From the NCBI GenBank assembly GCA_964035545.1, contig OZ037767.1:6316207-6380206 (forward strand): 64,000 nt of DNA, in the 5' to 3' direction. This DNA comes from Bugula neritina. Lineage: Eukaryota > Bryozoa > Gymnolaemata > Cheilostomatida > Bugulidae. Each line of letters opens with the position of its first letter. The first letter of the stretch is position 1. A program made the translations under genes and the position numbers. The notes under the pieces are model-generated. The model searched no databases and had not been told where the DNA came from. It saw only the letters and a program-made list of their open reading frames with translations. Positions 49,982 to 63,765 of this stretch are shown in pieces.

Positions 49982-52900
49982 TTAAGCCTGTGACTCCGCG
50001 TCATTGACTGCCACGTCATCTAGTTTTTGTACCGCCTCTCCCGTTTCTCCTGTCTCCTCCTTTGGCTGGGAAGGACCAAACAGGTTTTCCTTCATCTTGG
50101 TCAGATGCTTACCAATTGTTAACACATCAAAAAAGACGATTGCGCCAACGAGGGTGCCTAAGATTATGAGAGTGACTGTCCCAAATGTGGCCGAACCTTC
50201 ACTTTCTTCTGGTTTGTGAGTGAATGCTGTGACTATCTCGATAATTTCACCTACAAATAGAAACGAATTTTGAAAGATGTGAACGTGGCTCTTTATCTTG
50301 ATATTGCAGTACATGATCAGTTGTTGAAAAATTGAACTGAGTTAAGTTATTGGCATAAAGTAAGCACAATGACTAAGCAGAAAAGTTGTTCATCAAGCAA
50401 TTTTTTTCCCAATTTTATACTTAATCAAATAGATATGTACAAAGTTTAGGGTTAGTTTTTAGTATAAACTATGCTTCTATAACAAAAATTACAGCTGTGT
50501 CATGTCATCTGATTCATATAGAAAAGCTGCCAACCTTTACATGGCAGCTAAAACGTGTGAAAATAAAAACAGACTTTGTAAATTTAGCCTGGTTCTATTG
50601 AATGCATATATAATGCTTACGCATGTACAATATATGCGTGTGTGAGCGTTTATGTCCATATAATGTAATCATAAAACTTCTATAGCAGGAAATGTTGTGT
50701 ATTTCAAACTCAAGTATTACCAAACAATACTAACCTATACAATCAGAGACAAATGTTGGACTCCATTCTCCATCTTCATTGCAAACTACTTCTCTAAAAT
50801 TCACCACAAAAATTATCAATTTTAAAAAGTTATAAAATTGCTCTGCACAAAATACTCTACTCAGCATCTAACTCGGTCCAAATTAAACTAAATATAATCA
50901 CCATTAACCATTCTTCTGGGAGTAAACAGTGATCATTAGAGTAGTAAGTGAGATAGATTAATGAAGTAAGTAGTTACCTAACTTGCAGCCCATCAGAGAA
51001 ATACCACGTGGGATCAATGCAGGTATAGTTTACTTTATCCCCAAATCTATACACTTCACCATTCGTATTGTTCCAATCATGTACAAATGTATCTGATCTG
51101 TTGGGTGGAGTGCCAAGGCATCTTTTTCCTTAAATAAATTTAAGAGTCCAGAATTAATCGCTTAAAAATAGTATTAACATCCGCAAAACAAATCACATCT
51201 GCAGAAGATTTCCCCGTTGAGTCAAATTATGACCTCATTCACACGGCCTACAAAGATTGCTATATTACTTTATTAATTTAAAAAAGGTTATAGAGGACAA
51301 CTCCAAGCCTTTGACAGACGAGTTGACATATAGTCTGAGCTACTCACTCTCGCAGCCTGCAGCTATCTGCTTATCCCACGTCTCATCAAGCTGGCAGTAA
51401 ATACTCTTCCTTGTGGTGGTATCAGGATATCTCATACCCTTCACACACGAGAGGACAACTTCTGTAAACACTGCCCGAGACTCTGTGGATTTCTCTGTAT
51501 TTGGTACCGTGTATTCAGGGCACGTCATTTCTGAATTGTAAAATACTGGATTTTATAGCATATCTTGATGGAAATGTTGCGTGATCGTTGAGATGTGAAA
51601 CAAATGCTAACCTCAATCAAAAATAATTCGAGACCAGTATATTTCAGATAATAACTGCATTCATATTCATATGAAGTGCAACACTGAATTATAAAACAGT
51701 TTTATACTAAACTACTGTTGCTTAAAAACATGGACATCATGTGATACTCAATAAGCTTCTTCATACAATTTTCATTCAACAGTTATCTATAGCCGTTATG
51801 TAAAGACTTTTTATTGAGCAACTGTTAGCTATAGCAAGAAAACTGGACCGAGCAAAACTACAAGATTTTCAGAAGTACTGAAAGAATTACTTGAAAGAAT
51901 TATTAAAGTTAAAGTATGCATTGTAGTAGAGTTTCACCTAAACAGGGAGCGGGGTCTGGTACCCAGCCACCCTCTTTACATTCAAATGTCTTGACTGTGG
52001 TATTGTCACCGTATTTAAACCCCGGCACACACTCATATGTGGCCACTGTTCCGAAACTGTTGAGAGGAGTATCTGCATATGCATTGGCTGTGATGGGTCG
52101 GACACAGTATTGCTCTGAAACGACAGAAACTTGGCTACACTAACATGTATAAAAGTAATGAAAATTGAAACCATATGCTCTGTATGCACTATATAATCTT
52201 ATTACAGAAACAATTATTTATTATTTATTAAATTTATAATAAAAATATAATATTATAATACAAAATAATTTCATAAACTTGTGCTTTCCATAATAAAATC
52301 TTGCATGTTTGATATTTTTAGCTTTGTAAAGCTGCCACCAGACATTTAATTTATAAAAACTAAACATGACACTCAAATAAATTAAGAGAGGTTTCATTAG
52401 AAATGCCTTTAAAACTTTCATATGAGCTCAACTGCCTAAAATGATAATTTTTATGACTCTATAAAATTTAGACAATTGTTTTAAATATATTTAAGACAGC
52501 TTTAGAAGCGCTGAAATGGAGTATTTTCAGAAAAATAAAAAAATTTGTTTAAAATACTCAAAAATAGCTTAAAACACGGTCAAATGTATTAAAACAGCAT
52601 TTCTATCTCTTATGCTTATGTGATGTTTAAAATTAGTTTTTGTAAAACCTAAAAATCATGTTCTCAAATTGATACACCAAAATGCTGTTATTGAGTGTTT
52701 TTCTATTATTTAAATGAAGTTTAAGGTCATTTTTGTCAATGCTCTCAAAATCACTAAACAGTATATCTGAGTGCTTTTTTATTTTTGTCAGAAATTCTCC
52801 AAAGGCCATATGTAACACAGTGCTTTTAAGTATTTTTTTATAAAATTTGGAAACTCCTCGTTTCAAATTATTATCTAAAACAGCCTTTATATATACAGTA

Positions 52901-55716
52901 AACAATCTGAAACGAATTATTTCTATTGTGAGGAAAAGTTGGTTTAAATGCTCCAAAACAGTTGAAGATGCAAATAAAAAAAACTGAACCAACTTGTACA
53001 GTCGTTGAGGGTATCCCCTTGCCAAGTCTTGTCTGGTGTACAGGTTATGTATCTGGTTTCTCCTTTAGAGAACTGGTCAAACCAATAGCCATCAACACAT
53101 TTATAGTAGACTATAGTACCAAATTCTATAGTAAGATCTGTACCATTCGTCAAAATCTTATCACTAAAAGCGGGTGGTGGCAGACACTGCTTCGCTGAAA
53201 AAGCCAATAAAAGAAATTGCACAGCTAAAGTTTATCAAATGATTAAAAATAAAATTACTATACAAATTATGTTAGTTCAAAATTGACATAAAGCCTATTT
53301 TCTTAAGATTGTACATGTAAATGTTATCAACACGAAAAACACATGATCCCAATGACAAGTCTTCATATGCCACAGAATTTCTTCTACAGAAGAACCAAGT
53401 CTTTCAACAGTCGACACCAATGTGTTAGTCATCTGACATACAGTCACATGACATACATAGTCACATAACATACACATGGTCACATGACATACACATGGTC
53501 ACATGACATACACATGGTCACATTAGATACACATGGTCACATCACATACATGGTCACATGACATACACATAGTCACATGACTTACGCTGACACGCAAACT
53601 CTACCGGGAGGTCCGGGACCCAAACACCCCCAATACTGCAGACGGAGCTCTGTACAGTTGACTCGTCAGGATACTCCCTCCCTTCCAGACATGTGTACGT
53701 AGCAACGGCTCCCTGGGGCACCACAGTATCGCTTGTGATTACACCGGGGTCGGGTGTTATCTCATACGTACCCAACTCCATATCGCCTGGGACTCCACAG
53801 TCTGGGAAGTTGAAGAGAAAAAATGGGTATAAAGCAGGTGACAAAGTTGAGTTAATATAGACACGGATTAATATAAAAGTGAAAATTATCAACTGTATGA
53901 AGCTTTAGCAGGCACATGGATGTTGCTCTCTGCGAATTCAGCATCTTAGAAGTCATCCAATTGTTGATATTTCATTTAGGAAGTTGAGATTGTATATAAT
54001 GCTATATGTCAACCACCCATACATAGCACACTACTGCTAAATTATACATATATCTTGTGATAGTTTGCTTCTCACCAGCATATTTCTTGCATACAAAAGG
54101 AAGTTTTTTAGAGCAGTCCCAGTCTCTCCACACTCCTTGTATGAAGGGGGTGAGTCTGGCACAACCCCCTTCATCGTCAGGTTCACCAATATCCCATTTC
54201 AAGTACGCTCCTGCTTTGCCTGTAGACTCCCACCTCCAGATGTCACCAAACACCTGCTTGTAGCCGATCCAGTAGGACTCCGCGGTCTGAGCTGGTCTGG
54301 AAAAAGAGATAAAGTGATAGAGCAAAATCAACATTATTTCAATAATTTACTTTAGTTTACATATTATTCAGCTGGTGACATTTTATATATCAAGCTTATA
54401 AAACAAAATGAAATTTAAGCAAATGTCACATATATGCTAAAATTCAGTATATCTACCAAATTTGGTAAGAACTACGAACTTGTATTTGCAAGAGTTTTCT
54501 TCTACTGAAGAAATAAACACCAGAAAGGCAATTAGTGACAACTGCAAAGTCATTTTCAAAAAGACTCAAGAACTGAAAGTCGACTAAGAATTCCACGATT
54601 GAAACTACATTCATTATTAATTAAAAAATAAATGAACTTTTTCTTGGTTGCTCAAATTTCTATCAAAACAATAAAATTTATTTTAATATCTGGAGGCGAA
54701 TATTTGTTCTATAAAATGGATCAGAATTGAATGTTGAAAGGTAGAGGAAACCTTAATATATGCCGGAATTTTAAAGTAGAATTTCTTACCCCAAGTTGTA
54801 TGTAAAAACATTTTCCCCATCATCGTCTATATAGAGCAAGTCAGCATACCCTTCTTCGCATGCCAGCTGAGCAGCTGCTTGAGTTGTGACATTGGAAGAG
54901 AAATAGTAGCAGAAGAGCCCACTTTGCACCCACCCATCGTCACATACGCCTACAAATATGCAGTAGGTGGTACCTGGCAGTAGCAGATCTATGGAGTCAA
55001 CACACTAACTACTATTACAGTACTCCCGCCGTAGCTCACGAATCCCTTCAACACCAGGTTCCATAGGTCATGAGAAGGGATTGAACCCCTGTTTTCTGAC
55101 TGACCACCATTTTTCGAGTCAATTTCAAATTGTGAGTAAGTAACGCTGCCTTTATTGGAGAAGCTTTCTAATGCATAAACGATGGGGAAGGAGGGATGAA
55201 ATGTCTGGTTTTGATAGTAATTGATAAATTAAAAGTCAAATGCAACTGTGCATAAGTTGAAAAGTTTAGATTAAATGGTTATTTGCTGTATACAAGTTTA
55301 TGTATGTGTGTACAGGAACAAATTGGCCAAATTTAACAAATAGTGAGCTAAATCTGGGATTTTACTATTGAGGTTTCGTACCATAGCTTCGTGAGATATG
55401 GAGGGAGCATTGCAGTCACTAGCAGTCAGTCAATAGAGGGAACAACTATTATATAATACAAACACATTAGTAGATCACTAACCTGTCACTAGGATACTAG
55501 AGGAGTGAAGACACAGCAAGAATGTCCAAACCTAAAATATATAACGAAAGATTTGAGTGCAACAACTTTCTTTTATAGTTTGAAATCTATGATGTAATTT
55601 GCAACAACTAAACTTTACATTTTATTAGATACATATGTTATATATAAGTGATAGGACAACTGAATTTGAACACAACTACAAAAAAAACAACAACTTACAC
55701 ATTCAAATCTCAACAT
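49982..55716 (-). CDS. Membrane C-type lectin with five sushi domains, complete
   Basis: Coding exons: 55699-55716, 55483-55531, 54790-54949, 54076-54296, 53586-53801, 52994-53194, 51938-52114, 51348-51530, 50978-51128, 50735-50793, 49982-50250. Sum 1704 nt, 567 aa plus stop. Order: signal peptide (MLRFECVWTFLLCLHSSSIL, 1-22); C-type lectin domain 23-149 with CDDGWVQSGLFCYYF, SYWIGYKQVFG, EPDDEGGC, WRDWDC and FVCKK; sushi 1-5 at about 150-221, 222-288, 289-347, 348-408 and 409-478, the last split over two exons; TM at 501-522 (FGTVTLIILGTLVGAIVFF); a 45-residue acidic tail without Tyr signalling motifs. The calcium/sugar motif is EPD rather than EPN or QPD and WND is replaced by WDC, so classical mannose binding is doubtful. 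The layout resembles selectins without the EGF module. Likely a cell-surface recognition or adhesion receptor; immune role is inference. Confidence 0.88.
53440..53590. repeat. CATGTGAC minisatellite abutting a splice donor
   Basis: Six to seven copies of a unit of about 20 bp (TCACATGACATACACATGG on the plus strand) fill the start of the receptor intron. On the minus strand they begin immediately after the donor of the first sushi exon (GTAAGTCATGTGAC, 53585 downward). Confidence 0.9.
55015..55110 (-). mobile_element. tRNA-like SINE fragment in the C-type lectin gene
   Basis: Minus strand: CAGGGGTTCAATCCCTTCTC resembles a tRNA TPsiC arm/B box; the rest, GGTGTTGAAGGGATTCGTGAG, is degraded. 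It lies in the intron between the signal-peptide exon and the first lectin exon. Confidence 0.4.
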
Positions 55717-56555
55717 GTTGCGTATTTTGATCTAGTCCACCATTTTGTACACAGGGTTGATAAGGAATGACACAAGTGATTACATCAAGACAAATATTCA
55801 ATCAATAATTATACCTTCACATATATATAGAGAAATATTCTTTAGGTGTAAAAAACCCTCCTCAATAAATATGAATACAATTGAATACTTGACCCTTTGT
55901 CAATATTATGACAATCAATACAATAACAATTGTTCAGAACAATGTGAAGATGGTAGCCATAACACAGGTCAACCAAATAGTGGCCTTTGTCAAGACAGAA
56001 AGCTTTAACAATAGTAATGCCATGATGTTTAGACTATCTTTTAACATAATATAGCCTATAGCCCTATACCATGCTAAATAGAATCGTTACATCAAAGATC
56101 AAATTAAATAATTATGATGTAGCTTGTGAACCATCAAGTACTAAATTATTAATGTAAAAAACTTACTTTTGAAATTGATCTGTAGGACTTCTATGTAGAA
56201 TTAGTAACTTTAGATTACCAAATGGCAATCGGCAGGTTTACTTCTTTAAGAAAAACATTTAAAATTTTAGTAATAGGTAAATAAAAATACACTGTTAATA
56301 TTTTTATACATCATAAATACAATTTATTTGGTTATATAAAAAATCAAAGCCGTACAAGTTAAAAACATTCACTCAAAAACTAGAAAGCTCCACCACTACT
56401 GAACATGATTCAATTTAATTCTCTGCATGTATAAAAATTGAAGTAAACTTACTAAAATCATGGACTAATGCACACAAGTAGATCTACCAAAGACAATGTA
56501 AACGTTAGAGTCTGGGTACGAGGACGGAAAGTGAGTGGTAGAAGAGTGGCAGCAG
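55717..56555. other. Intergenic region between the receptor start and CEP78 end
   Basis: Receptor promoter region on the left and CEP78 3' UTR on the right, both for the minus strand. The open frame at 55745-56008 is unsupported by splice or protein evidence. Nothing else recognised. Confidence 0.6.
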
Positions 56556-59500
56556 CTAATTGTTGTTACTAGCAGAAATATCCTCTACACTTGAGCCAAG
56601 CTCCGAGAGAGATTTAATGTTGACCAGCTCCGATTTGCCATCTCTATCCGTGCTGCTCGTATAGGAAATAGCTGACAGCTCGGGTTCCGACAGATGTATC
56701 ACCTCACCGGCAGCGCTGCTTTCGTCTTTGCTGCCCGTAACAGAGACAAAGTCATTAGAACTGTAATCATCGTCAACACCAGGTGTTTCACTTATGAGTG
56801 TTGACTGCAACCGCCCTGTGTCAGTTTCACGGGAGCTGATGAGCTCAGCAGGTGCTTGCTTACTAGAAGCGGGTGCTTGTTTACTAGAAGCAGGTGCTGG
56901 CTTGTCTGCACCGGAAGAAAGTCTGTCTGAAGATTTATCCTGTGCTATGGGGTCATCGGGAAGGTCAGGAAATCCCTCTGTAGACTTCATAACATCTACA
57001 GCTGCTGCAGCTCGTGGAGTCAGTTTCGGCGTTTCCAACTCCGACACATCTTTCAACTCAAATGCCTTTATCTTAAAGGTACCAGGAGAGAGTGCTGATT
57101 CCGTAATCATCTCTGCGGCTTCAGACTTGCCATCTGCTTTGGATTTGTCTTTCCTTTTCTTCTTCGCCTTGGTGGGACTTTCCACCTGCATTACAGATTA
57201 CCGGCGTGAAAATCTTGAACGATGTTACATGGTAATATCAAATTTAAATGGAGTTTAAGCAAAATAATTTACTTATACAGTGTTTAAAAAATAAAATCAG
57301 TGCAGCAGCAAATAGCATGCAACCTCGATCAGCATTCTCTTTGGTACACGAGCAAATAACTACCAATCAAAGTGACTCATCACCATACAGCCACTATACA
57401 AAGATCCACCACCTAAACAATTGCAAAAATCTATAAAAAATTATTGAACTAATAAAATCTTATAGCAACAAATCACGAGAAACTGTTGAACAGTAAATAA
57501 ATAAAAATAATATATTTCATCTGGTAGCTCTTTATCATGCATTGCAAAATATTTCATAAATAAACCATGCTAATTATAAAAAATAATACATAATGCAAAC
57601 AGCTTGAAGCTACCTTACCTCACTCTTCCTTGCTGTTAAACAGATATAAACATACAAAGAGTGATTATTTTCAAAGTCTTTGCCACCCGGCACTTTTTAC
57701 GTCTGAGAAAGTTTAAAATTCTGACTAATATTTAAATGTATTATATTTACCTCAAAACAATAAAAGGTGAATAGTGCTGTATGAATGCAACAAGCAAAGT
57801 TAGGGACACATTTTTAGGCATCTTATTTTGATGATGCTGTAATAATTTGTATACAGTGTACAGAACACATTGTTGTCAGGCATCAAATCTCAATAGTAAA
57901 AAAGTGTCATGTGACAGAGGACCTCTAACTTCAAATTCAAAACATTTTGAATGATATCATAAGGCTGAGGGAAACTAAACTCAAGTACGGCTCATTACTT
58001 GCCCCTTTGATGAGTAACAAAGCTGCTTATGCATAGCATAGTCACAAAATTTAGCTAATAAACATTATTTTAAAATATTGAAATTCTAAGTTCAACTGTT
58101 ATCATAGGGGAACTTCTCCATAAAGCCGATAGCAGCAGTTTGATATATTTCAGAAATGAAAGAAAGAGTTGTGTTCTCTTAATACAAATGTTGAGCTCAG
58201 GTTGTTAATGTTTACAGACTACTTTACAACATTTTCATGTTGAAAACAAATATCAGCCAAAACATTATGCAACAGTACCAATTATTACAGGAACTAGTTC
58301 TAAAGCATCTAACTACCAGGTATTTCCTTTGACACTTGAACTAGTGATAGTCAGAGAGGAAACAGCTAAAAATATACTCACGAAAGCTTCAGCTTGCTCA
58401 GCCGATCTGACAGCAGCAGCAAGTGCTAGCACGTTCCCGTCTGTCATGATCTCAGAGTACGTCTTCTTGGGTGAGTCAGAATCAGGTGTCGGCTTGATGA
58501 TGTCATCACTTTGCAGAGCTATCTGTCTCTTCAGCACATAGTCACTGCAACACGTGACACAGTAGGTACAACACGTGACACAGTAGATATAACATGTGAC
58601 ACAGTAGGTACCACACGTGACACAGTACGTATAGCACATGACACAGTAGATCTACACTGTTTACTACTACATTATAATGCCATCCAGCAAATATTCAGGT
58701 AAAGTACCTGTAGCTATGTGAAATGTTTGGTTGCCGTGGTGATTGAGACTGCAAAGGGGCAGGAATGGGTGAGGAGGTGCCAGCAAACGTATCCAATCCG
58801 GCTTCCTGTATCAGATGTCCCAACCTGCAGTTATATAACTAGACTAGTCATTTCACAATTCACGTTAAACAGTTCATCTGGTACGGTGGAATTAAACAGA
58901 GTTGTCTGCCTTCCACTACTTGAATACAAACTCAAAAGAAAAAATTGGTTTCATTTTTACAAAGCGAATAGTTTTAAAAAAATTAGCAGAAAGGCTTTTT
59001 TCATATTTTTTACTCGCAACACCAGATGTGTAAAGAAACAGAAGCATATTATAATGTGGCTCCCTTGTGGCATCTTGCCAAAATTTAGGACTACGTGGGA
59101 ATTGCAACCAACACCAACGCACAAGACTTTGACACGCAATCAGCATGTATTACAGGTTGAATACGTACCCAGTGTCTCTAACCACGTCCAGAAACTGATT
59201 AAACTTAGCAAATGCTGCCTCAATCTGAGTGAACAGCTCCTCGTCACCGGCAGCATCTGTATGAGATGCACGGCGTAGCTGACTTTGAAGACGTCGATTC
59301 TCTCGAGCAAGTTCCAGAGCTCTGTCTTCGGCAGCCAGTCTCGCCGCCGACTCCTCCTTCAGACGTCTTTTCAGGGAAATATTCTCAGCCTGCAGAATGA
59401 ATCTAATGTTTCAGTTTACTCAGCTTGGCAGCATTATAGGTGACCTGAACAGTGTCTTAGAAGTGTTTGACATCTCATTCATTTGAAAAGTTTGTGCTTG

Positions 59501-62116
59501 GTCAGCATGGCGGCCATTTTAACTTAAAATTACATCAAAAAGTGTCAATTTTAATTTAATTTTGACCTACTTCGAAAAAACTCGCTTGACTACATTAACA
59601 GTTTACGTGCTAAATTCAAAGTAAATGACAATAACCTGCAACTCTTTTAGCATAGCCAGAGTTTCCTGGTCACTTTTCACTACTCTTTGTGGGCTGGAAG
59701 ACACACCCCCCTCAATAAATGATGAATGCTCAGATGAGCTCACACTATCAAGCTCCGTCTGCTTCTTGTGAACTGATGAGTCATGAACACCAGGTGATCT
59801 GGGAAAGAGAGAGTATGTTAGTATATTCATAGAAAGCTACACAGACAGCTAGCCCTACTTATGCTACAGCTGTGCGATAGTCTATAGCCAACGTCTCCTA
59901 CTTTAGTGAGCAATACAGCTTGGAGTCACTTAGGCTACAATAATAGTCCAACTAATCCCTGTATACAGTTCACCATAAACTACATTAACACATGCTTCAA
60001 CAATGCATGACCTGACCACTGAAAATTGGGTCAGTTTATTTCATTTCATGCAAACCAGAAAAAAAGAGGCAAAATTTACCCGTTGCCTGAAAATTATAAA
60101 AGTTGCCCAACTGAATTCAAATATATAAACGAAAATTTGATCTATGGGGGGAGGGGGGTCATTCAACGTCATCAGTATATGACGATACATTTCACTATAT
60201 TACATGATCAACAGCCTTGGTACTAGACTTTTGCATATGTGAGAATAGTCTTAGCTATTCTAAATCTAGTCCTGGTAATGCTGTCACCCACCATGAATAG
60301 CTGATACATTATTATACGGCATAGCTGACAGTTACCCAGTAACAATTGCAACTACGATACAACACAGGTTTACTTACAGGTGCTGATGTACAACTGCCCT
60401 CTCAGCTGTTCTCCAAGGTAGACCTCGCTGCTTAGGGACAGCTCTGGGAGTGATGGGAGAGCCAGACACCGCAGCGGCAGCAGAGGCCGACCGTTTCCGT
60501 GGTGACTTGGACAGCGTCACAGTCTTGGATTTGGAAGGTGTGCGGAAAGCTGCATGCGGTTTCTAAAGAACAACATAAAAAATTTAAGCAGAATTTCAAT
60601 GATTAGTCATATTATTAGAAATCCCTAACAAACTTTAAACATGGCACGCAGAGATAGTATTTGGCTGCTGTAATTCAGCTGTGTGACTTTCCCGTATTAC
60701 AGACACCACGCTATACTTTATATTTTATTACCACTTCTAGCTGAGTAAAAAGTGTTGCGCTGTCTAAACAGAGCTTTTTAGATATAATCTAAATGTGATA
60801 TTTTTATAAGAATGAAGTAGTTTAAAATGATACCCCATGATAGCCTAAGGAGCTTACCCTGGCTAAGCTGCGTCGGCTGCAATATATTTCTTTTTTCCTC
60901 TCCGTCTCAACGGGAAGCCAAGAAAACTAAAATTATATAAAATCATCGCGCAATGAAATAAATACTTGACACATCAACCCAACCGTTAGCCTAGTTACAT
61001 CACGAAACAGTAGACTTAATTTGAATCATCTTTAATATAAACATACATCCCAACAATTATTCACTTTACAGTTTGAGAATTTTATTTAATTTCATTTTGG
61101 GGAGACAAACAGAAAAATTGATATTTAAAATTAGCATGTTTTCTTTTTTAGCTTACAACAACCAAAAACATTATCACCAGTGTCAAAATAAAGGCTAGCA
61201 GTAATACAATATTATATATAATTATCTAAAATATAGAAACGATTGAGATTACAATGCATACGTATAGCATAGAAGCTAGGACATCACACAACATACATAA
61301 TAGTTTTAAAACATAATAGCTCTGCCTACAACATGTACATCATCAATCAGCCAATCAATTTTTAATGTAACATGTTCTATCACATCTGGCAGCCATTGAA
61401 AGTTTATTAAAGCAAACAGCATGCCACAGCAATGCCACACACAGACCTCTAAAATGCTGATACAGGTCCATTGAGCCTCGAAATTCACATATAGCCTCCC
61501 ATATGAATTACCTGCGTTGTTTTACCATTACTATTGATCATAACCTGCTGTATCACTCTCTCAACTAAGCCTCTATTTACCATATGATTTCCTCTGATGT
61601 CTAACACAAGAATGGTGGAGTTTAGCCTGAGTGCGTCCAGCAAATGTTCGGCACCCACATCTGTCAGCCCGCATTCTTGCAGGTCCACAGCTACAACATT
61701 ATATTTATTTTACAACAAGTTCAGAGGAGTTGTCACGCTTTTACTCACCTAAATTGAGTTTACTAGTAAAGTATTGTTTGCTAGTTTGACAGAGTCTGTT
61801 CTCATGCCAGCTCCTTCAGGCTGTACAGACTAATAACCACTTCATACAGACTAAAGATCTAATTGGTTAATCTCACCATAGCACCACAATAAGTCATAAC
61901 AATATAGCACGAATTTGTACTACTATCTCATGTCTGAGCACCTTTTAGCCAGAGATCATCCTTCAGTGAATCTGCCAAAGCCTTAGCTCCATTATCACCT
62001 AACAGAGGGTTTCTGTTGAGGGTTATTCTACGCAGCCCCGGCATACAATCCAAGTCCGGGGCACGGTACCTGAGACTACTCTTCCACGCCTCACTGTGCC
62101 TCATTATAGCTTGATG
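56556..62116 (-). CDS. CEP78: Centrosomal protein of 78 kDa, C-terminal part
   Basis: Nine exons: 61942-62116, 61512-61690, 60858-60926, 60378-60562, 59636-59798, 59169-59389, 58708-58824, 58382-58544, 56556-57185. Together 1902 nt, 633 residues plus stop. CEP78 is a leucine-rich-repeat centriole/basal-body protein linked to cilium formation. LRR part (1-118): [52 protein letters not shown], closely following vertebrate CEP78. The short signature LPWRTAERA is at about 189-197. Residues 258-330 form a coiled coil ([15 protein letters not shown]) ending in [20 protein letters not shown], also conserved. The last 209 residues, one exon, are acidic/Ser-rich and include a tandem ASSKQAP repeat. 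The first about 230 residues expected from vertebrates are not present between 62117 and 64000, so the 5' exons lie further right and the gene at 63766 would be nested in an intron, or the 5' end is lost. Confidence 0.95.
58545..58650. repeat. CACGTGACACAGTA minisatellite abutting a splice acceptor
   Basis: Five copies of a 20-bp unit (ACACGTGACACAGTAGGTAC with variants) begin one base from the acceptor of CEP78 exon 58382-58544, so on the minus strand the polypyrimidine/branch region of that intron is made of the repeat. The unit contains the palindrome CACGTG and is similar to the CATGTGAC unit at 53440-53590. Confidence 0.9.
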
Positions 62117-63765
62117 CTACAGAACAGACTCAGACTATTTAATTAACAATACGTGCAGAAGTTAGAATATATGTTAAGGAGAGGGCAACTCTACAGGCAT
62201 TGTTATTATATAGTGTGTCATCATAACATATATAGCAGAACCTACTATCATATATTACATAACATATAGCAGAAGGATTTAGATAATGGAGTGGCATCAT
62301 AAATTTAAAAACAATAAAAGTGCTGTCTTGTTGGAGAAACTGTTTCATACATGGTCGGTACTCTATACAAGTGTATATAATGCTAAGGTTTAAAAGTTGT
62401 CTGATTTCGTTAGTATAATTTAATCTTATAGTGACAAAAAATGCAAATACAAAACAAAAATATACTATAAATAGTCCATTAAATTTTCAGGTTTCAGTAG
62501 TAAAATCAAAAAACAAACTCGTCTTTTTTAGACACTCGAAGAATAACTTATTTGATCAAAAAATTACCTGTGTGAAAGTTTTAAAAATAAATTTTACTCA
62601 GCTTCTATTTACCTAGGAAACAAGACTGAGTACCTTAGAATATAGATGGAAATTCCATAGGAAACACCTGTTCTAACGCCTACTACTCCGTTAGGAGCTA
62701 CGCAACTGTTTATACACACAGCACATATCGATAACATATTCTGCTATGTGTTGCTTAAAATTTACAATGTGGACAAAAACTTAAATGTGAGAGATTGCAG
62801 CAGAAAAAATATAACAGTATCTATTTTATCTCAGTGAGAGTTTACGATTTATTTTCCATCAGTTACACAATGGCAGAAAATATGTTACCTAATGTACCTA
62901 TTTTGACATATATTATGAAAATATTACCACATAAATGATTATTAAAATATATCATGCACATATAAATATTTTAAAATAGTGCTTTTACTTTGATTTTGGG
63001 ATAAGTAGTATGTTGCATTTAAATTATCTACAAAATATTTCACTCAACGTTTTGAAATAAAAATTTAACAGAGCACTATAAAATTAGGATGTAGACTTTT
63101 TTCTGTAATATAATCATTTTAAATTTTCAAAATATTACATACATTGAGATGCATTTTGGTCTATAAAAGGGGAGGAGCTTAGTTTGTTCAAGTACATCTT
63201 CTACACGCGACTACAGACACTGTTGGCAGTTTTAATTGAATACTGACATTGATTAAAATCAATATAAAATTACCAACTTTATTGATACATTTAATGAGCA
63301 TACAGCAATGTAGATATTTCATAAAGTTACATCTAGCGAACTGGTAATAACCATGAAGATCCACAACAAAAGTATTTTAAGCTGATGAAACTGTTCCACA
63401 CAACAACTAAAATAGAGGACTACCATCGAAAAGGTAAAACTTTATACACAATTGAAGTAATATAATGTAGCAAGAAAGAGTAGATTAACTTGCATTAGAA
63501 ATAGAATAACTACCTCCGGATGTATTTTAAAACCATAATGAGAATAATATCGCTGAATTTAGTCAACATGAACGTGGTTTTACAATGTCCTACAATGCAT
63601 CAGCAGACACCTATCATATTCATCACATATTTCTTGTTACAGAAGATTAAGTTAACTGTTTCTATAATAACATACGTATAAATAATGTACTAACTAATCA
63701 ATTACATATATACATGTAGAATACATAGTATTATTGTGCGTTATGAAAAGCTAGAGGAGGGAGCA
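62117..63765. promoter_or_regulatory. Intergenic or intronic stretch with a TATA-box promoter
   Basis: 62117-63150 is AT-rich and I see no CEP78 N-terminal exon in it on the minus strand. At 63162-63169 the plus strand has TATAAAAG followed by GGGAGGAGC and, about 30 bp on, CAAGTACATC, a plausible core promoter for the gene whose coding exon starts at 63766. A donor-like GAAAAG|GTAAAAC at 63434 would allow a 5' UTR intron. Not experimentally supported. Confidence 0.45.

Noticed and set aside
52633-53025. 130-codon minus-strand frame downstream of sushi exon 2
   Set aside because: Intronic AT-rich read-through of that exon's neighbourhood in another frame, low complexity, no conserved character.
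53440-53590. Regularly spaced repeats considered as a CRISPR array
   Set aside because: Units are contiguous with no unique spacers, inside an animal intron; a minisatellite.
58718-59278. 186-codon plus-strand frame
   Set aside because: Lies antisense to two CEP78 exons and their intron; no independent features.
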